Shown: positions 49,228 through 58,180, numbered from the stretch's first letter. The stretch is 58,301 nucleotides of DNA from an uncultured Muribaculaceae bacterium (GCA_910584525.1 CAJUAT010000011.1:1-58301); one strand, 5' to 3'. The notes: generated by a model not told the origin, from the letters alone. Numbers and translations: made by a program.

Positions 49228-49262
49228 GGGGAGGTCAGGCCGGGCAGCGGCTTGACCTCCCT
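49228..49262 (+). terminator. Strong hairpin after the C10 protease gene
   Basis: A 14-bp stem (49229-49242/49248-49261, GGGAGGTCAGGCCG against CGGCTTGACCTCCC, one wobble) with a 5-nt loop. There is no T-run, so it may also act as an mRNA-stabilising hairpin. Confidence 0.55.
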
Positions 49263-49308
49263 TGCGTAGACCCCTCTATTGATTTTTTAAGAAATTATTA
49301 AAAAAAAA

Positions 49309-49340
49309 TTTGTGTGTGAAAAAAAATATATATATCTTTG
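49309..49340 (+). promoter_or_regulatory. Promoter TTTG-N20-TATCTTTG
   Basis: TTTG (49309-49312) and TATCTTTG (49333-49340) are 20 nt apart, as in the SusC promoter. It gives the downstream secreted protein its own mRNA with a leader of about 105 nt. Confidence 0.75.
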
Positions 49341-49451
49341 CGAGTGAAATCCTTGGGAGAGAAAGGTCCCCGGGAGATGCTCTGATGATGAGAGGGCATA
49401 AAGTGGTTAAGAGAGAACAAATAAATAAAACAATAACCAAGATTTTCCATT

Positions 49452-50819
49452 ATGAAGAAAATTTACGCAACGGGCATAGCACTGTTGGCAGGGTTGAGCG
49501 CCATGGCAGCTCCCCAGAGTGCAAGTGTGTCGCAGACGCAGGTTTTGAAATCGGCGACAGCCGAGATGACAGCTGTGGAGGCACCGGCCACCATGACAAA
49601 GGCAGATGGCAAAGCCATCACCAGCCTGAGCGAACTCGTAGGTTTCGGAAAGATCGTCGGTAAGGATGTTTCCGGTATCGGCAATACTCTCAACTTCTTC
49701 CTTACCGTAGAGGAGAAGAATACAACCACACTTACTCTTAAGGACTTCATCTTCAGCCAGAACGACTGTGATGTTAAGGTAGACGTTGCCGCCGGTACCG
49801 TTACCTTCAAGAACCAGACTCCTCTGGGTCAGGTGAATACCAGCGAGGGTTATAAGGCAACTTATCTTTATACCCGCGAGTTTAAGGGTGAGTATGAGGA
49901 CAATAAACCTGTTACCAAGCCGGTCAATGAGATAGTAGCCACTCTGGATGCCGACAACAATATAGTTTTCCCCGCAAATACGGCCGTCATGGTAGGGTAT
50001 CCTACGACCGACAACAAGATGAGCTATTTCGCATGTGTGGAAATCGAAAAAATAGAGAAGTGCTCGCTGAACACGCCTACAAGCCTTGATGGTTATGAGA
50101 ATGTGGGTACCGCCAAGTTCAGCGACGGTTGGTTCAATTCTCTGATGGTCAGTGAGGGTCAACCTGCCATCAACAATGTGGATGTGACGGTGATGCGTAA
50201 TCCCGCCAAGCCAAAGGAACTCGTGATATGCAATCCTTACGGAGATCCCAGGTGGGTAGAGCAGTTCGGCAGATATGGTGATGGCGTAGGCTATCTTATC
50301 GTAGACTACTCATATGAAGAATGCGTCACCGTGGTTCCGTTGGTAGCATCAGGTATGGCTTCGGCATATAAGGACGGTTCAAAGGCTTACTATTATCTTA
50401 ATAATCAGGAGGGCATCAACGTTTTCAACGGCTACAGCCAGGAAGACCAGATCATAGACAACGAGATTATTCAGGCACCCATGTCGAACGTCAAGGGCAA
50501 TACTATGACAATAGAAAATCTGTTTTTCGGTAAGAAATCAGTAGATGACCCGGATGGAGACGTAGATGAACCTCTCGGCACATACTGGTGGACAAATGGC
50601 CAGACACCTGAGGGCAAACCCATATGGAGAGATAAAATACCTGCCGTTATCGAGCTTCCCGAAGGCTGGAACAAAGCAGGTGTAGAAGGTGTTTACGTTG
50701 ACGGTACAGAGGATGTGCGCTACTACAACCTTCAGGGTGTGGAGATCGCAGCTCCTGTCAAGGGTCAGCTCACCATCAAGAAGGAAGGCAACAAGGCCGT
50801 TAAGTTCTTCGCTCGCTAA
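49452..50819 (+). CDS. Secreted protein of unknown function with C-terminal tag (455 aa)
   Basis: A signal peptide (MKKIYATGIALLAGLSAMAA) precedes a beta-rich body without a recognised domain. The C-terminus has the same tag as the C10 and M6 proteases here (DVRYYNLQGVEIAAPVKGQL), suggesting the same export or surface-sorting route. It follows the C10 protease gene but has its own promoter and a strong terminator. Confidence 0.75.
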   Translation: MKKIYATGIALLAGLSAMAAPQSASVSQTQVLKSATAEMTAVEAPATMTKADGKAITSLSELVGFGKIVGKDVSGIGNTLNFFLTVEEKNTTTLTLKDFIFSQNDCDVKVDVAAGTVTFKNQTPLGQVNTSEGYKATYLYTREFKGEYEDNKPVTKPVNEIVATLDADNNIVFPANTAVMVGYPTTDNKMSYFACVEIEKIEKCSLNTPTSLDGYENVGTAKFSDGWFNSLMVSEGQPAINNVDVTVMRNPAKPKELVICNPYGDPRWVEQFGRYGDGVGYLIVDYSYEECVTVVPLVASGMASAYKDGSKAYYYLNNQEGINVFNGYSQEDQIIDNEIIQAPMSNVKGNTMTIENLFFGKKSVDDPDGDVDEPLGTYWWTNGQTPEGKPIWRDKIPAVIELPEGWNKAGVEGVYVDGTEDVRYYNLQGVEIAAPVKGQLTIKKEGNKAVKFFAR

Positions 50820-50841
50820 GAAACCGACTTACACAGATAAT

Positions 50842-50873
50842 AAAAATCCGAACCGCAAGGTTCGGATTTTTTT
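50842..50873 (+). terminator. Terminator after the 455-aa secreted protein
   Basis: AAAAATCCGAACC-gcaa-GGTTCGGATTTTT (50842-50854/50859-50871) is a perfect stem with T-run, and its A-run makes it usable in both directions. Confidence 0.9.
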
Positions 50874-51051
50874 ATTGCTTGACATAGTGCAGGATCTCCG
50901 ATCCTGTCGCCAATATGCTGTTCGGTCCTCACCTAACTCGCTGTGCCGGCTGTCGCCGTCGCAGCTCGTAAAGGTGAGGTTAACCATGTATTGCCTCTCC
51001 GAGGCGCTGTTCACAGAAGCACCTGATATTTGATGTGCCGGGTCAGAATGC

Positions 51052-51537
51052 TCAGGGGAGCTGGGCTTTGATTTTGGCCAGCTGGGAGTTGGCTTCGGTC
51101 AGAGGTACGGAGGTCTTGAAGAAGTCGGTGACTCTTGCTCCGGGGATGATGTGGAACTTGATCTCTTCTGCTGACGGTGTGGAGGGTAACTTGGCATATT
51201 CGTCGAAAGTCCAGGAGGTGAATACCGAATTGGCGCCGAGTCCCTGGTTGTTGAGCCACCATCCGTTGGCGAGATATGTCGGCATGGATCGGGAAGTGAT
51301 GTCGGAGGGAGCGGGGAAGTAAAGGAGCCGGCCGTCCGAGCCGAGGGTCACGGCAACTTTGTCGGCGTATGCTCCCGACATCTTGAAAGCCGTGGCTTTA
51401 GGTATAAAGGTTGTCGACTCTACTACCACAGGCTGCTCCGGTTCCGGCGTAATGGCGGGGCTCTCTCCGGTGGCCTTATGGCTTGTGCAGCCTATCGCTG
51501 CCAATGCTATCCCTGATATCAGCAATGTCTTTTTCAT
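51052..51537 (-). CDS. Putative lipoprotein of unknown function (161 aa)
   Basis: A lipoprotein signal (GIALAAIGCTSHK, Cys near residue 17) is followed by a Pro/Glu-rich linker and a beta-rich domain (YFPAPSDITSRSMPTYLANG). I recall similar proteins of unknown function in Bacteroidales. It is transcribed away from the choloylglycine-hydrolase gene; no perfect -7 element was found upstream. Confidence 0.65.
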   Translation of the reverse strand: MKKTLLISGIALAAIGCTSHKATGESPAITPEPEQPVVVESTTFIPKATAFKMSGAYADKVAVTLGSDGRLLYFPAPSDITSRSMPTYLANGWWLNNQGLGANSVFTSWTFDEYAKLPSTPSAEEIKFHIIPGARVTDFFKTSVPLTEANSQLAKIKAQLP

Positions 51538-51615
51538 GTCTGTTCGTTTTTATCTGCTAAGTTAACGTCTTTTCGGCAAACCTCCAAACATCATAAGAAC
51601 AAAGGAGGGAGACAG

Positions 51616-52677
51616 GTGTTTGGAATTAAAAAAGGAGGTATGAAAAGCATTACAAAGATGATATTGCCTGCGGCATTGATAATAGGCGGATGGATGCCGT
51701 CGGATGCCTGCACGCGCGTGTTGTACAAAGGTCTTGATTCGCTATATGTTGTGGCGAGGTCGCTCGACTGGAAGACGCCTATACCAACCAATCTATATGT
51801 CTATTCTCCGGGAATAGAGAAGGTGTCGAGCGACAAACCCAACGCCATACGGTGGAAGTCGAAATATGGAGCTGTCTACGCCGTAGGCTATGACGGCGGC
51901 GTCACCGAGGGGATGAACGATAAAGGGCTTGTGGTCAACGGCCTTTTCTGCAAGACGGCGGTCTACGAGAAGAAGGATGTAGATACCGCAAAGCCCTACA
52001 TGTCGCTGTCGGTGTTTGTGGCATGGCTTCTCGACAACTGTACCACGGTAGACGATGTTGTGGCGATGCTCAAGCCTCATGATTTCCGAATACAGGGGGC
52101 GGAGTTCGACGGAGGCACCGTGTCTACGCTACATTGGGGAGTGACCGACGCGTCGGGCAAGAGCATGGTGTTCGAGTTTACCGACGGCGAGATAAGGTAT
52201 TACGATATGGGCGATTACCGGGCAATGACCAACGACCCGGAATGGCCGGCCATGAAAGCCATCCTTGACTACTGGGAGAAGATTGGAGGCAGGAACATGC
52301 TTCCGGGGACGGTAAGCAGTCCTGACCGTTGCGTGCGTGCCAACTACTTCGCTCATAATGTCAAGGCCGAATCAGACGGCACTCTGGGGGTGTCGATAGC
52401 CCGCAGTGTGCTTGTGAACTCCTGCGTGCCTTATATGTATATGGTAGAGGGGGACCCAAACGTAAGCTCAACGCAATGGCGCAGTTATGCCAATATAAGG
52501 GATCTCCTGTATTATTTCGACATAGTGACCAATGCGGGGATATATTATATCGACATGAAGAAGCTCGACATGAGCCGGGGAAGGATATATAAACTCGACA
52601 CGTCGAAACACCGGGAGTTTGCAGGCTGTGCAAACGGGTTGTTGGAGGGGTCGAAGGGTTTCACCCCAATGTATTGA
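51616..52677 (+). CDS. Choloylglycine hydrolase family (bile salt hydrolase/penicillin V acylase type)
   Basis: An Ntn hydrolase that cleaves linear amide bonds. After a signal-like N-terminus the nucleophile is C32 (PSDACTRVLY). R48 and D51 (VARSLDW) have exactly the Cys+16/Cys+19 spacing of BSH R18/D21; N206 (AMTNDPEW) and R241 (SPDRCVRA) complete the active site. The catalytic Cys must be freed by signal cleavage. GTG 51616 is chosen for its GGAGG seven bases upstream; ATG 51640 is alternative. Bile salt versus penicillin V or N-acyl-lactone preference cannot be settled. Confidence 0.88.
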   Translation: MFGIKKGGMKSITKMILPAALIIGGWMPSDACTRVLYKGLDSLYVVARSLDWKTPIPTNLYVYSPGIEKVSSDKPNAIRWKSKYGAVYAVGYDGGVTEGMNDKGLVVNGLFCKTAVYEKKDVDTAKPYMSLSVFVAWLLDNCTTVDDVVAMLKPHDFRIQGAEFDGGTVSTLHWGVTDASGKSMVFEFTDGEIRYYDMGDYRAMTNDPEWPAMKAILDYWEKIGGRNMLPGTVSSPDRCVRANYFAHNVKAESDGTLGVSIARSVLVNSCVPYMYMVEGDPNVSSTQWRSYANIRDLLYYFDIVTNAGIYYIDMKKLDMSRGRIYKLDTSKHREFAGCANGLLEGSKGFTPMY

Positions 52678-52868
52678 GTGTGTTAATTGAGGGTGGGCCC
52701 TAAAGGCGCATCTGCGGCACCGTAGGGACCACTCGGAGTCGGTCACATACTTAAGTATGCTCCCTCCTCCTCGGAACCCTACGGCACCACAGCTGCATCC
52801 TTTATGACCGTACCCTCTTTAGAAACGGTATTTATGAACCTGTCCTCTTTAGAGAGGGTAATGATGGG
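52678..52868. repeat. Intergenic palindromic element and 30-base direct repeat
   Basis: CCGTAGGG/CCCTACGG (52720-52727/52777-52784) brackets a perfect 14-base palindrome CATACTTAAGTATG (52746-52759). Behind it an imperfect 30-base direct repeat containing CCTCTTTAGA occurs at 52806-52835 and 52837-52866. It lies between convergent genes and looks like a small dispersed intergenic element, possibly also acting as a bidirectional terminator. Confidence 0.5.
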
Positions 52869-52946
52869 TGCGTATCGGGGGGGTGCGTATCGGGTGGGGA
52901 TGCGTATCGGGGGGTGCGTATCGGGGGATGCGTATCGGGGCGTATC
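52869..52946. repeat. Tandem 14-17-base repeat ending in the M6 protease stop codon
   Basis: Copies of TGCGTATCGGGGGR begin at 52869, 52884, 52901, 52915 and 52929; a final CGTATC at 52941 overlaps the stop codon of the leftward M6 gene (52947-52945). Confidence 0.85.
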
Positions 52947-54699
52947 AGAATATGATTTTTTCTGCTTTGGAGCCGGATACGCGGATGTATGCGCGGCCTT
53001 TCTGTGGGCTGGCGATGGGGAGACCCTGCATATTGTAGTAGAGAGTCGGGGCGTCGTCAGCGGGGAGGAGGGTCACGCCGGTTTCTGCTTTGGGATTCGT
53101 CGCGGTGAAGGATATTTTGCCGTCGCCCGACTCCGTGATGCTCGACAGACTTGCGCCCGTAGCCTTGTTGCTCCAGCCGGTGAAGCTGCAGGATGTTACA
53201 TTCATAGCGCCGGGATATGTCCATGAGCTCATGTTCTTGTCGGAAGCGTTGGAAACGGCCTCCACGATATCTACATACTGGTGGTAGGGGTCGTTGTTGA
53301 CAATATTGTAGTCGAACACCTGCCTGTTGTAGTCGACATGCCATATGAGCAGACCATGGCCCGGGATATAGCGGTCCCAGCCCGATTTCTGCCTGTTTTC
53401 GCAGATAAAGAACTCATTCTCTTTATCGGTGGCCACAATGTAGGCTACGTTTGTCTCCGGCGTGGGCGACATGTCGCGAACATCGGAATTGGGCAGCGGG
53501 AGTGGCGTGCACCAGCCCAGGGCATAACGCTCATAGGCAGAGTAGTTGGGAGGAGTGCGCCCGTTGTTGTTGTAGGGGCCATAGTCCATCACGGAATATT
53601 CTCCCGGTGTCAGAGAGCTGGAGTCGGAGGTGGAGTAAAGGTCGGGGAGCCCCATCACATGGCTGAACTCATGTGTGAAGGTGCCGATGCCGTCGGGAGC
53701 CTTGGTGTAATAGTCCACCTCGTTGGAGCAGCCGTAGGTAGAGATTGACACGCCGTCGAGTACAAGGCTTTTGTTGGCTTCCTCAAGAGAGTACGAGTGC
53801 GGCCATATGGTGTTGGCGAGATCGCTGTCAGCCTCGCCATATCCGGCGTAGAAGATATAGATGTTGTCGACAACGCCATCGTTGTTGCGGTCATAGTCGC
53901 GGAAGTCTATCACGTCGTCGAGCGCCTTGCAGGCCTCGATTACCATCTCCTCGGGGCGCAGGTCATCACCGTAATAGTCGTTGCCGCCATAATAGCTCAT
54001 CTTTCGGCTTACCTTCACGGGGCCGTAGAGGTCGAATGAAGGGCTGAACTGCGAATTGCCCTGGGCGTCACGGGAGTTGTCAAGGAACCATCGGCGGCAT
54101 GACCCTGTAGCGCCGAGAGCCGTGAAACTGTCGGAGTTGAGCATCTCCGTGAAATAGTCGTGGGCTGTATAGCCTTCCTTTATTTTGGAATACTTGTATG
54201 CCGAGCCGCATTTGTCGCCGAAAGTCACGTCTTGAAACTCCACCAGAATCACGAGAGCCTTCTGCTCGCCTTTGAGGGGAAATTTGGCTGTGGAGAATAG
54301 GCCGACATTCCGGTCGTTGCCGGCACGCGTCATGGCAGTGGCGGGGCGGCGGGTTTTACGGCTGTTGTCGCGGCGCAGGCCGAGAGCCTTCTGAATATCA
54401 TCCGCAGAAGGAGCCATGCCGACAGCGGCGGCACGGGTAGGGGAGACTGTCACCCCTGTGGATTCGAGACGGCCATCGTCAAGTATACGCGCATACTCAA
54501 ATCCCCGGCTTTCATTCCATAGCAGAGGATGGCCGTCGGCCGAGAGAGTGAGGTGGGCGCGTTCATCGCCGATACGACGTATCTGAATCTCCGAGCCGTC
54601 GGGCTGATGCGCCGTGATAAAGCCTGGTTTCGCAGGTATTCCGTAGGCGGTGGCGGCGGCCGCCAAGGTCAATGTTATCGGTAAAAAAAGTTTTTTCAT
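52945..54699 (-). CDS. M6 family secreted metalloprotease with C-terminal tag
   Basis: This 584-aa zinc protease starts at 54699, where the signal peptide lies (MKKLFLPITLTLAAAATAYG); the longer frame reads into the intergenic gap. It has a propeptide-like region (20-135), the zinc motif H343-E-F-S-H347 (GTFTHEFSHVMGLPDLY) and a Ca-loop-like DYDRNNDGVVDN (about 268-279). A beta domain and the C-terminal tag (TLYYNMQGLPIASPQKGRAY) follow. M6 proteases (immune inhibitor A-like) degrade host or dietary proteins. It is the last gene of the bioB-GT2-DUF6452-DUF6048 run. Confidence 0.9.
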   Translation of the reverse strand: MKKLFLPITLTLAAAATAYGIPAKPGFITAHQPDGSEIQIRRIGDERAHLTLSADGHPLLWNESRGFEYARILDDGRLESTGVTVSPTRAAAVGMAPSADDIQKALGLRRDNSRKTRRPATAMTRAGNDRNVGLFSTAKFPLKGEQKALVILVEFQDVTFGDKCGSAYKYSKIKEGYTAHDYFTEMLNSDSFTALGATGSCRRWFLDNSRDAQGNSQFSPSFDLYGPVKVSRKMSYYGGNDYYGDDLRPEEMVIEACKALDDVIDFRDYDRNNDGVVDNIYIFYAGYGEADSDLANTIWPHSYSLEEANKSLVLDGVSISTYGCSNEVDYYTKAPDGIGTFTHEFSHVMGLPDLYSTSDSSSLTPGEYSVMDYGPYNNNGRTPPNYSAYERYALGWCTPLPLPNSDVRDMSPTPETNVAYIVATDKENEFFICENRQKSGWDRYIPGHGLLIWHVDYNRQVFDYNIVNNDPYHQYVDIVEAVSNASDKNMSSWTYPGAMNVTSCSFTGWSNKATGASLSSITESGDGKISFTATNPKAETGVTLLPADDAPTLYYNMQGLPIASPQKGRAYIRVSGSKAEKIIF

Positions 54700-54727
54700 A
54701 AGATTTTTGAGGTAAAGGGTTATGAGG

Positions 54728-55606
54728 CTAAAAAGTCCATATCGCGGAGAGAGCGAAAGAGAAAGGTAGAGAGCCGCCGTATCCGGGGATGAACCAGGGT
54801 TTGCTCGTGGCAGAGTCGTCGAGGTTTCCCGGAAGTCCGGAGGCATGGGCTGCCGTAACCTTGAAGGGGAAATGCCAGCGGATATTCCAGCCCAGGGAGA
54901 AACGGCTCACTATTTTTACCTTGATGCCTGCCACGGCTTCGCCCCACCATGCCGTGGACCGCATACCCGTCATGTCGAAGCCGGTGCTATCCTGCCAATA
55001 GCTGTTGCCGATGGTGACATCGGTCACCTCCCAGCCGAAATTGCTGAAGCCGGCCCGGAAACCGACGTACAGCTGATAGTCAGGCTTCGACTTGTAGAGG
55101 AAATTGTAGTTGAAGCCAACCTTGCAGAAGAAAGAGGGCTTCACGCGATAGGTGAAATTATGATTTTCGGGAGATGTGCGGGCATATCCGAAGCCGGCTT
55201 CCACCACGGGGAATAGCCAGTTCCATAGCGACACGTCGGCCCATACGTCGAATGAGGCGAATTTCTGGCCGAAAGCCATCATCAGAGCGTCACCGAAGTT
55301 CAGGCCCACCGAGAGGCCGTTGTAAGCGGGATATACCGGCTTAGCCTTGGGTTTGGTGACGGTGTCGAGGGAGGCGAGGAAGAGGACAGGTTCTTCCAGA
55401 GGTTCGCCATGCTTGTCGAAGTAGTGCATCACGGGCTCGCGGCGTTTGTCGTCGATATCTACGGGCGATACTTTTCTGGGTGTCGGCGTCGGCGTAGGTG
55501 CCGTCAGCGAGTCGGTCGGCATTGCCGGCAGGGAATCGGCAGGAACGTCGGCATGCGCGATGAACCGTGCAGAGATCAGCAACATCAGAATAATGAGCCT
55601 ATTCAT
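54728..55606 (-). CDS. DUF6048-like outer membrane beta-barrel protein
   Basis: This 292-aa protein has a signal peptide (MNRLIILMLLISARFIAHAD), a Pro/Thr-rich linker (SLTAPTPTPTPRK) and a barrel-like domain of alternating aromatic strands ending in FSFALSAIWTF, the usual C-terminal aromatic signature of an outer-membrane barrel. Similar DUF6048 proteins are paired with DUF6452 lipoproteins in Bacteroidales, as here (8-base overlap). Function is unknown. Confidence 0.7.
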   Translation of the reverse strand: MNRLIILMLLISARFIAHADVPADSLPAMPTDSLTAPTPTPTPRKVSPVDIDDKRREPVMHYFDKHGEPLEEPVLFLASLDTVTKPKAKPVYPAYNGLSVGLNFGDALMMAFGQKFASFDVWADVSLWNWLFPVVEAGFGYARTSPENHNFTYRVKPSFFCKVGFNYNFLYKSKPDYQLYVGFRAGFSNFGWEVTDVTIGNSYWQDSTGFDMTGMRSTAWWGEAVAGIKVKIVSRFSLGWNIRWHFPFKVTAAHASGLPGNLDDSATSKPWFIPGYGGSLPFSFALSAIWTF

Positions 55607-56081
55607 GTCGGAGATAGATTACGAGATTGGCTATGTTCTGATTGGTGATCTCGCCATTGGGACAGGTCACGGAGTCGATGAGCTGGCCGGTGTTGGAGAT
55701 GCTCTTCATGACGAATTTGAAGCTGACGCCGCAGTCGGCGGAAACGAACACCGGGGCGCGGTCGTAAATGAAAGTGACAGTGTCGCGGATGTGCGAGGGA
55801 GAGCTTTCGAATACGTAAGCGGTGGTGTCGGAGTCGACGCGGAAGGGTATGAAGAGCTGTTCGGAGGAGCCGCCGTCCCAAAGCACGGAGTCGTTGGGGG
55901 CGCCTATTCCGTAAACCGTCAGCGAGTCCATGCTGCCGGTATGAGGCGCGGAGTCGTTGATTACGAAAGTGGCCTGCGGCAGGGCGTTCTGGTTTTCGTA
56001 GCATTCGCCGCCACATCCTGCCAGCACCGCAGTAGCCGCAATTGCTGCCGCAGCAGCAAGTATGCTGTGAAGCCCCCGCAT
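55599..56081 (-). CDS. DUF6452-like lipoprotein
   Basis: The start at 56081 gives a lipoprotein signal (AAIAATAVLAGCGGECYE, Cys near residue 23); the longer frame would run into the glycosyltransferase gene. The 160-aa protein has a beta-rich domain with a CGGECYE cluster near the lipidation site. It overlaps the GT2 gene at the stop/start and the DUF6048-like gene by 8 bases. The pair is probably an envelope complex of unknown role. Confidence 0.7.
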   Translation of the reverse strand: MRGLHSILAAAAAIAATAVLAGCGGECYENQNALPQATFVINDSAPHTGSMDSLTVYGIGAPNDSVLWDGGSSEQLFIPFRVDSDTTAYVFESSPSHIRDTVTFIYDRAPVFVSADCGVSFKFVMKSISNTGQLIDSVTCPNGEITNQNIANLVIYLRHE

Positions 56082-57031
56082 CAGAACTCCTCGCTGATAA
56101 GGTAATTGCGGCGCTCTACGCTGTTGCGCGTGATGAGTTCGCCGATAAAACCGGTACAGAAGAACTGCACGCCCAGAATCATGAAGGTCATCGACAGGTA
56201 GAAGTATACCGATTTGGTGAGCCAGAAACTGAAGGTGTCGGAGCACATGGCCACCAGCTTTAGAATCAGCACGGTGACCACGGCAATGAAGCCTATGGCG
56301 AACATCAGCGAGCCGAGCAGACCGAAGAAATGCATGGGCTTGATGCCGAATTTGGTCTGGAACCAGAGGGATATGAGGTCGAGGTAACCGTTGACGAACC
56401 TGTCGAGGCCGAATTTGGAGGAGCCGTATTTGCGAGCCTGGTGGTGCACCACCTTCTCGCCGATACGGGAGTAGCCGGCGTTTTTAGCCAGATATGGGAT
56501 GTAGCGGTGCATGTCGCCGTAGACCTCTATATGCTTTACCACATCGCGGCGGTAGGCTTTCAGACCGCAGTTGAAGTCGTGCAGGTTCTTTATACCCGAC
56601 ACTTTGCGGGCCGTGGCGTTGAAGAGTTTGGTGGGAATCGTTTTCGACAGCGGGTCATAGCGTTTTTTCTTCCAGCCCGACACGAGGTCGTAACCGTCGA
56701 CGGTGATCATGCGGTAAAGTTCGGGAATCTCGTCGGGGCTGTCCTGCAGGTCGGCGTCCATGGTAATCACCACGTCGCCCTTGGCACGGGCGAAGCCGGT
56801 GTCGAGGGCGGGCGACTTGCCATAGTTGCGGCTGAAAGATACGGCGTGGATGCATGGATTGTTGCGCTGAAGCTCCTTGATCACGTCCAGGGAGTTGTCG
56901 CGCGAGCCGTCGTTGATGAAAAGAATCTCATAGCTGAAGCCGTTGTCGCGCATCACGCGCTCTATCCATGCGCTGAGCTCGGGAAGCGACTCCGCTTCAT
57001 TATATAGAGGTATTACTACTGATATGTCCAT
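56081..57031 (-). CDS. GT2 glycosyltransferase (polyprenyl-phosphate sugar transferase type)
   Basis: This 316-aa membrane-anchored GT-A enzyme has SVVIPLYNEAESLPEL (nucleotide binding), FINDGSRDNSLD, VVITMDADLQDSPDEI (D-x-D) and SGWKKKRYDPLSK, as in dolichol-phosphate mannosyltransferase/ArnC-like proteins. Two C-terminal membrane helices (about 232-260 and 270-300) follow. It moves a sugar from an NDP donor to a polyprenyl phosphate carrier for envelope glycans. The stop overlaps the DUF6452-like start. Confidence 0.9.
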   Translation of the reverse strand: MDISVVIPLYNEAESLPELSAWIERVMRDNGFSYEILFINDGSRDNSLDVIKELQRNNPCIHAVSFSRNYGKSPALDTGFARAKGDVVITMDADLQDSPDEIPELYRMITVDGYDLVSGWKKKRYDPLSKTIPTKLFNATARKVSGIKNLHDFNCGLKAYRRDVVKHIEVYGDMHRYIPYLAKNAGYSRIGEKVVHHQARKYGSSKFGLDRFVNGYLDLISLWFQTKFGIKPMHFFGLLGSLMFAIGFIAVVTVLILKLVAMCSDTFSFWLTKSVYFYLSMTFMILGVQFFCTGFIGELITRNSVERRNYLISEEF

Positions 57032-57049
57032 GTTGAGAGTTGGTGAAAG

Positions 57050-58048
57050 TCAGAATTTCATGTCGGCCTCGGCGAAGAGCTTTTTGTCGGAAGCAATGTC
57101 GTTGCTGACGGTTGTGAGCATGTCGCCCATAAGAACGCCGTTGACGCCGCCGTGGAGGATGCGTTTCATCGACTCGAGCGACAGTCTCATGCGGCCTCCG
57201 GCGAAGCGTATCGACTTGGCGGGGAGGATGAAGCGCCATAATGCGGCGGTGCGTATGATATCCTCTTCGGAGATGAGGGGAGTGTTTTCAAGGGGAGTGC
57301 CGGGGATGGGGTTGAGGATGTTCATGGGCACGGAGTCAACGTCGATTTCGGCGAGTTCGAAGGCGAAGTCGATGCGGTCGTCAAGCGTTTCGCCCATGCC
57401 GATGATACCCCCGGAGCATACGGCCATACCGGCTTTTTTTGCGGCGCGGATTGTGCGCAGTTTGTCATTGTGGGTATGGGTGGTGCAGAGTGTGGGGAAC
57501 ATTCTGCGGGAGGTCTCCATGTTGCAATGGTATCTTTTGACGCCGGCGTCGGCGAGACGGCGAAGCTGGTCATCGTTGAGAAGTCCCATTGAGGCGCAGA
57601 GGTATAGGCCGGTCTCGTCGGCGAGACGGCGGTAAGCGTGGCAGAATATGTCGACATCCTTGTCGGAGAGTGTTCTGCCCGAAGTCACGAGGCTGAAACG
57701 GCGAATGCCGGCCTGAGCATTGCGGCGTCCGGCGTCGACGATAAGTTCTTCGTCAAGATGTTCGTAAGTTTCGCAGCCGGTATGGTGACGTCGGGCCTGG
57801 GCGCACCATTTGCAGTCCTCGCCGCAGAGTCCGGAGCGGGCATTGACGATGCTGCATGAATCGACGGTATTGCCCACCAGAGAACGGGATATAAGATCGG
57901 CGGCGTCGCATAGGGCATCGAGGTCGTCGACGGCTGCCAATGCAGACGCCTCTTCTCTGCTTATATATGTATTGGGAGCGAATGAAGGCTCGCGGCGACC
58001 GCTGCGGACATCACTGATTATACGCTCCGACAGTTGTTTCAAATCCAT
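57050..58048 (-). CDS. bioB: Biotin synthase
   Basis: This 332-aa radical-SAM enzyme inserts sulfur into dethiobiotin. The SAM-cluster motif is C75-x3-C79-x2-C82 (LCGEDCKWC), with the BioB-specific SIVNARSG and YHCNMETS segments and the arginine of RFAGGRMRLS, a ligand of the second [2Fe-2S] cluster. It leads the leftward five-gene run. A minus-strand -7 element TAATTTTG (58075-58068) lies 19 nt upstream of the ATG. No other bio genes are adjacent. Confidence 0.95.
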   Translation of the reverse strand: MDLKQLSERIISDVRSGRREPSFAPNTYISREEASALAAVDDLDALCDAADLISRSLVGNTVDSCSIVNARSGLCGEDCKWCAQARRHHTGCETYEHLDEELIVDAGRRNAQAGIRRFSLVTSGRTLSDKDVDIFCHAYRRLADETGLYLCASMGLLNDDQLRRLADAGVKRYHCNMETSRRMFPTLCTTHTHNDKLRTIRAAKKAGMAVCSGGIIGMGETLDDRIDFAFELAEIDVDSVPMNILNPIPGTPLENTPLISEEDIIRTAALWRFILPAKSIRFAGGRMRLSLESMKRILHGGVNGVLMGDMLTTVSNDIASDKKLFAEADMKF

Positions 58049-58067
58049 TATCGATAGGTTTAGACCA

Positions 58068-58138
58068 CAAAATTACAAAAAATAAATAAAAAAAATTGTG
58101 GGAATATTTGGTAAAATCAAAATATAGCACTAATTTTG
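58068..58138. promoter_or_regulatory. Divergent promoters for bioB and tRNA-Lys
   Basis: The minus-strand element TAATTTTG (58075-58068) serves bioB. On the plus strand TTTG (58107-58110), 20 nt, then TAATTTTG (58131-58138) serves tRNA-Lys, a complete two-part promoter. Confidence 0.75.
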
Positions 58139-58180
58139 CATCGCTTTTCGGAAGGGAATGGCTTCCGGGAGCGAGAAGGA

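Noticed and set aside
49310..49663. 117-aa ORF overlapping the promoter and start of the 455-aa secreted protein
   Set aside because: It runs through the TTTG-N20-TATCTTTG promoter and is out of frame with the signal peptide gene.
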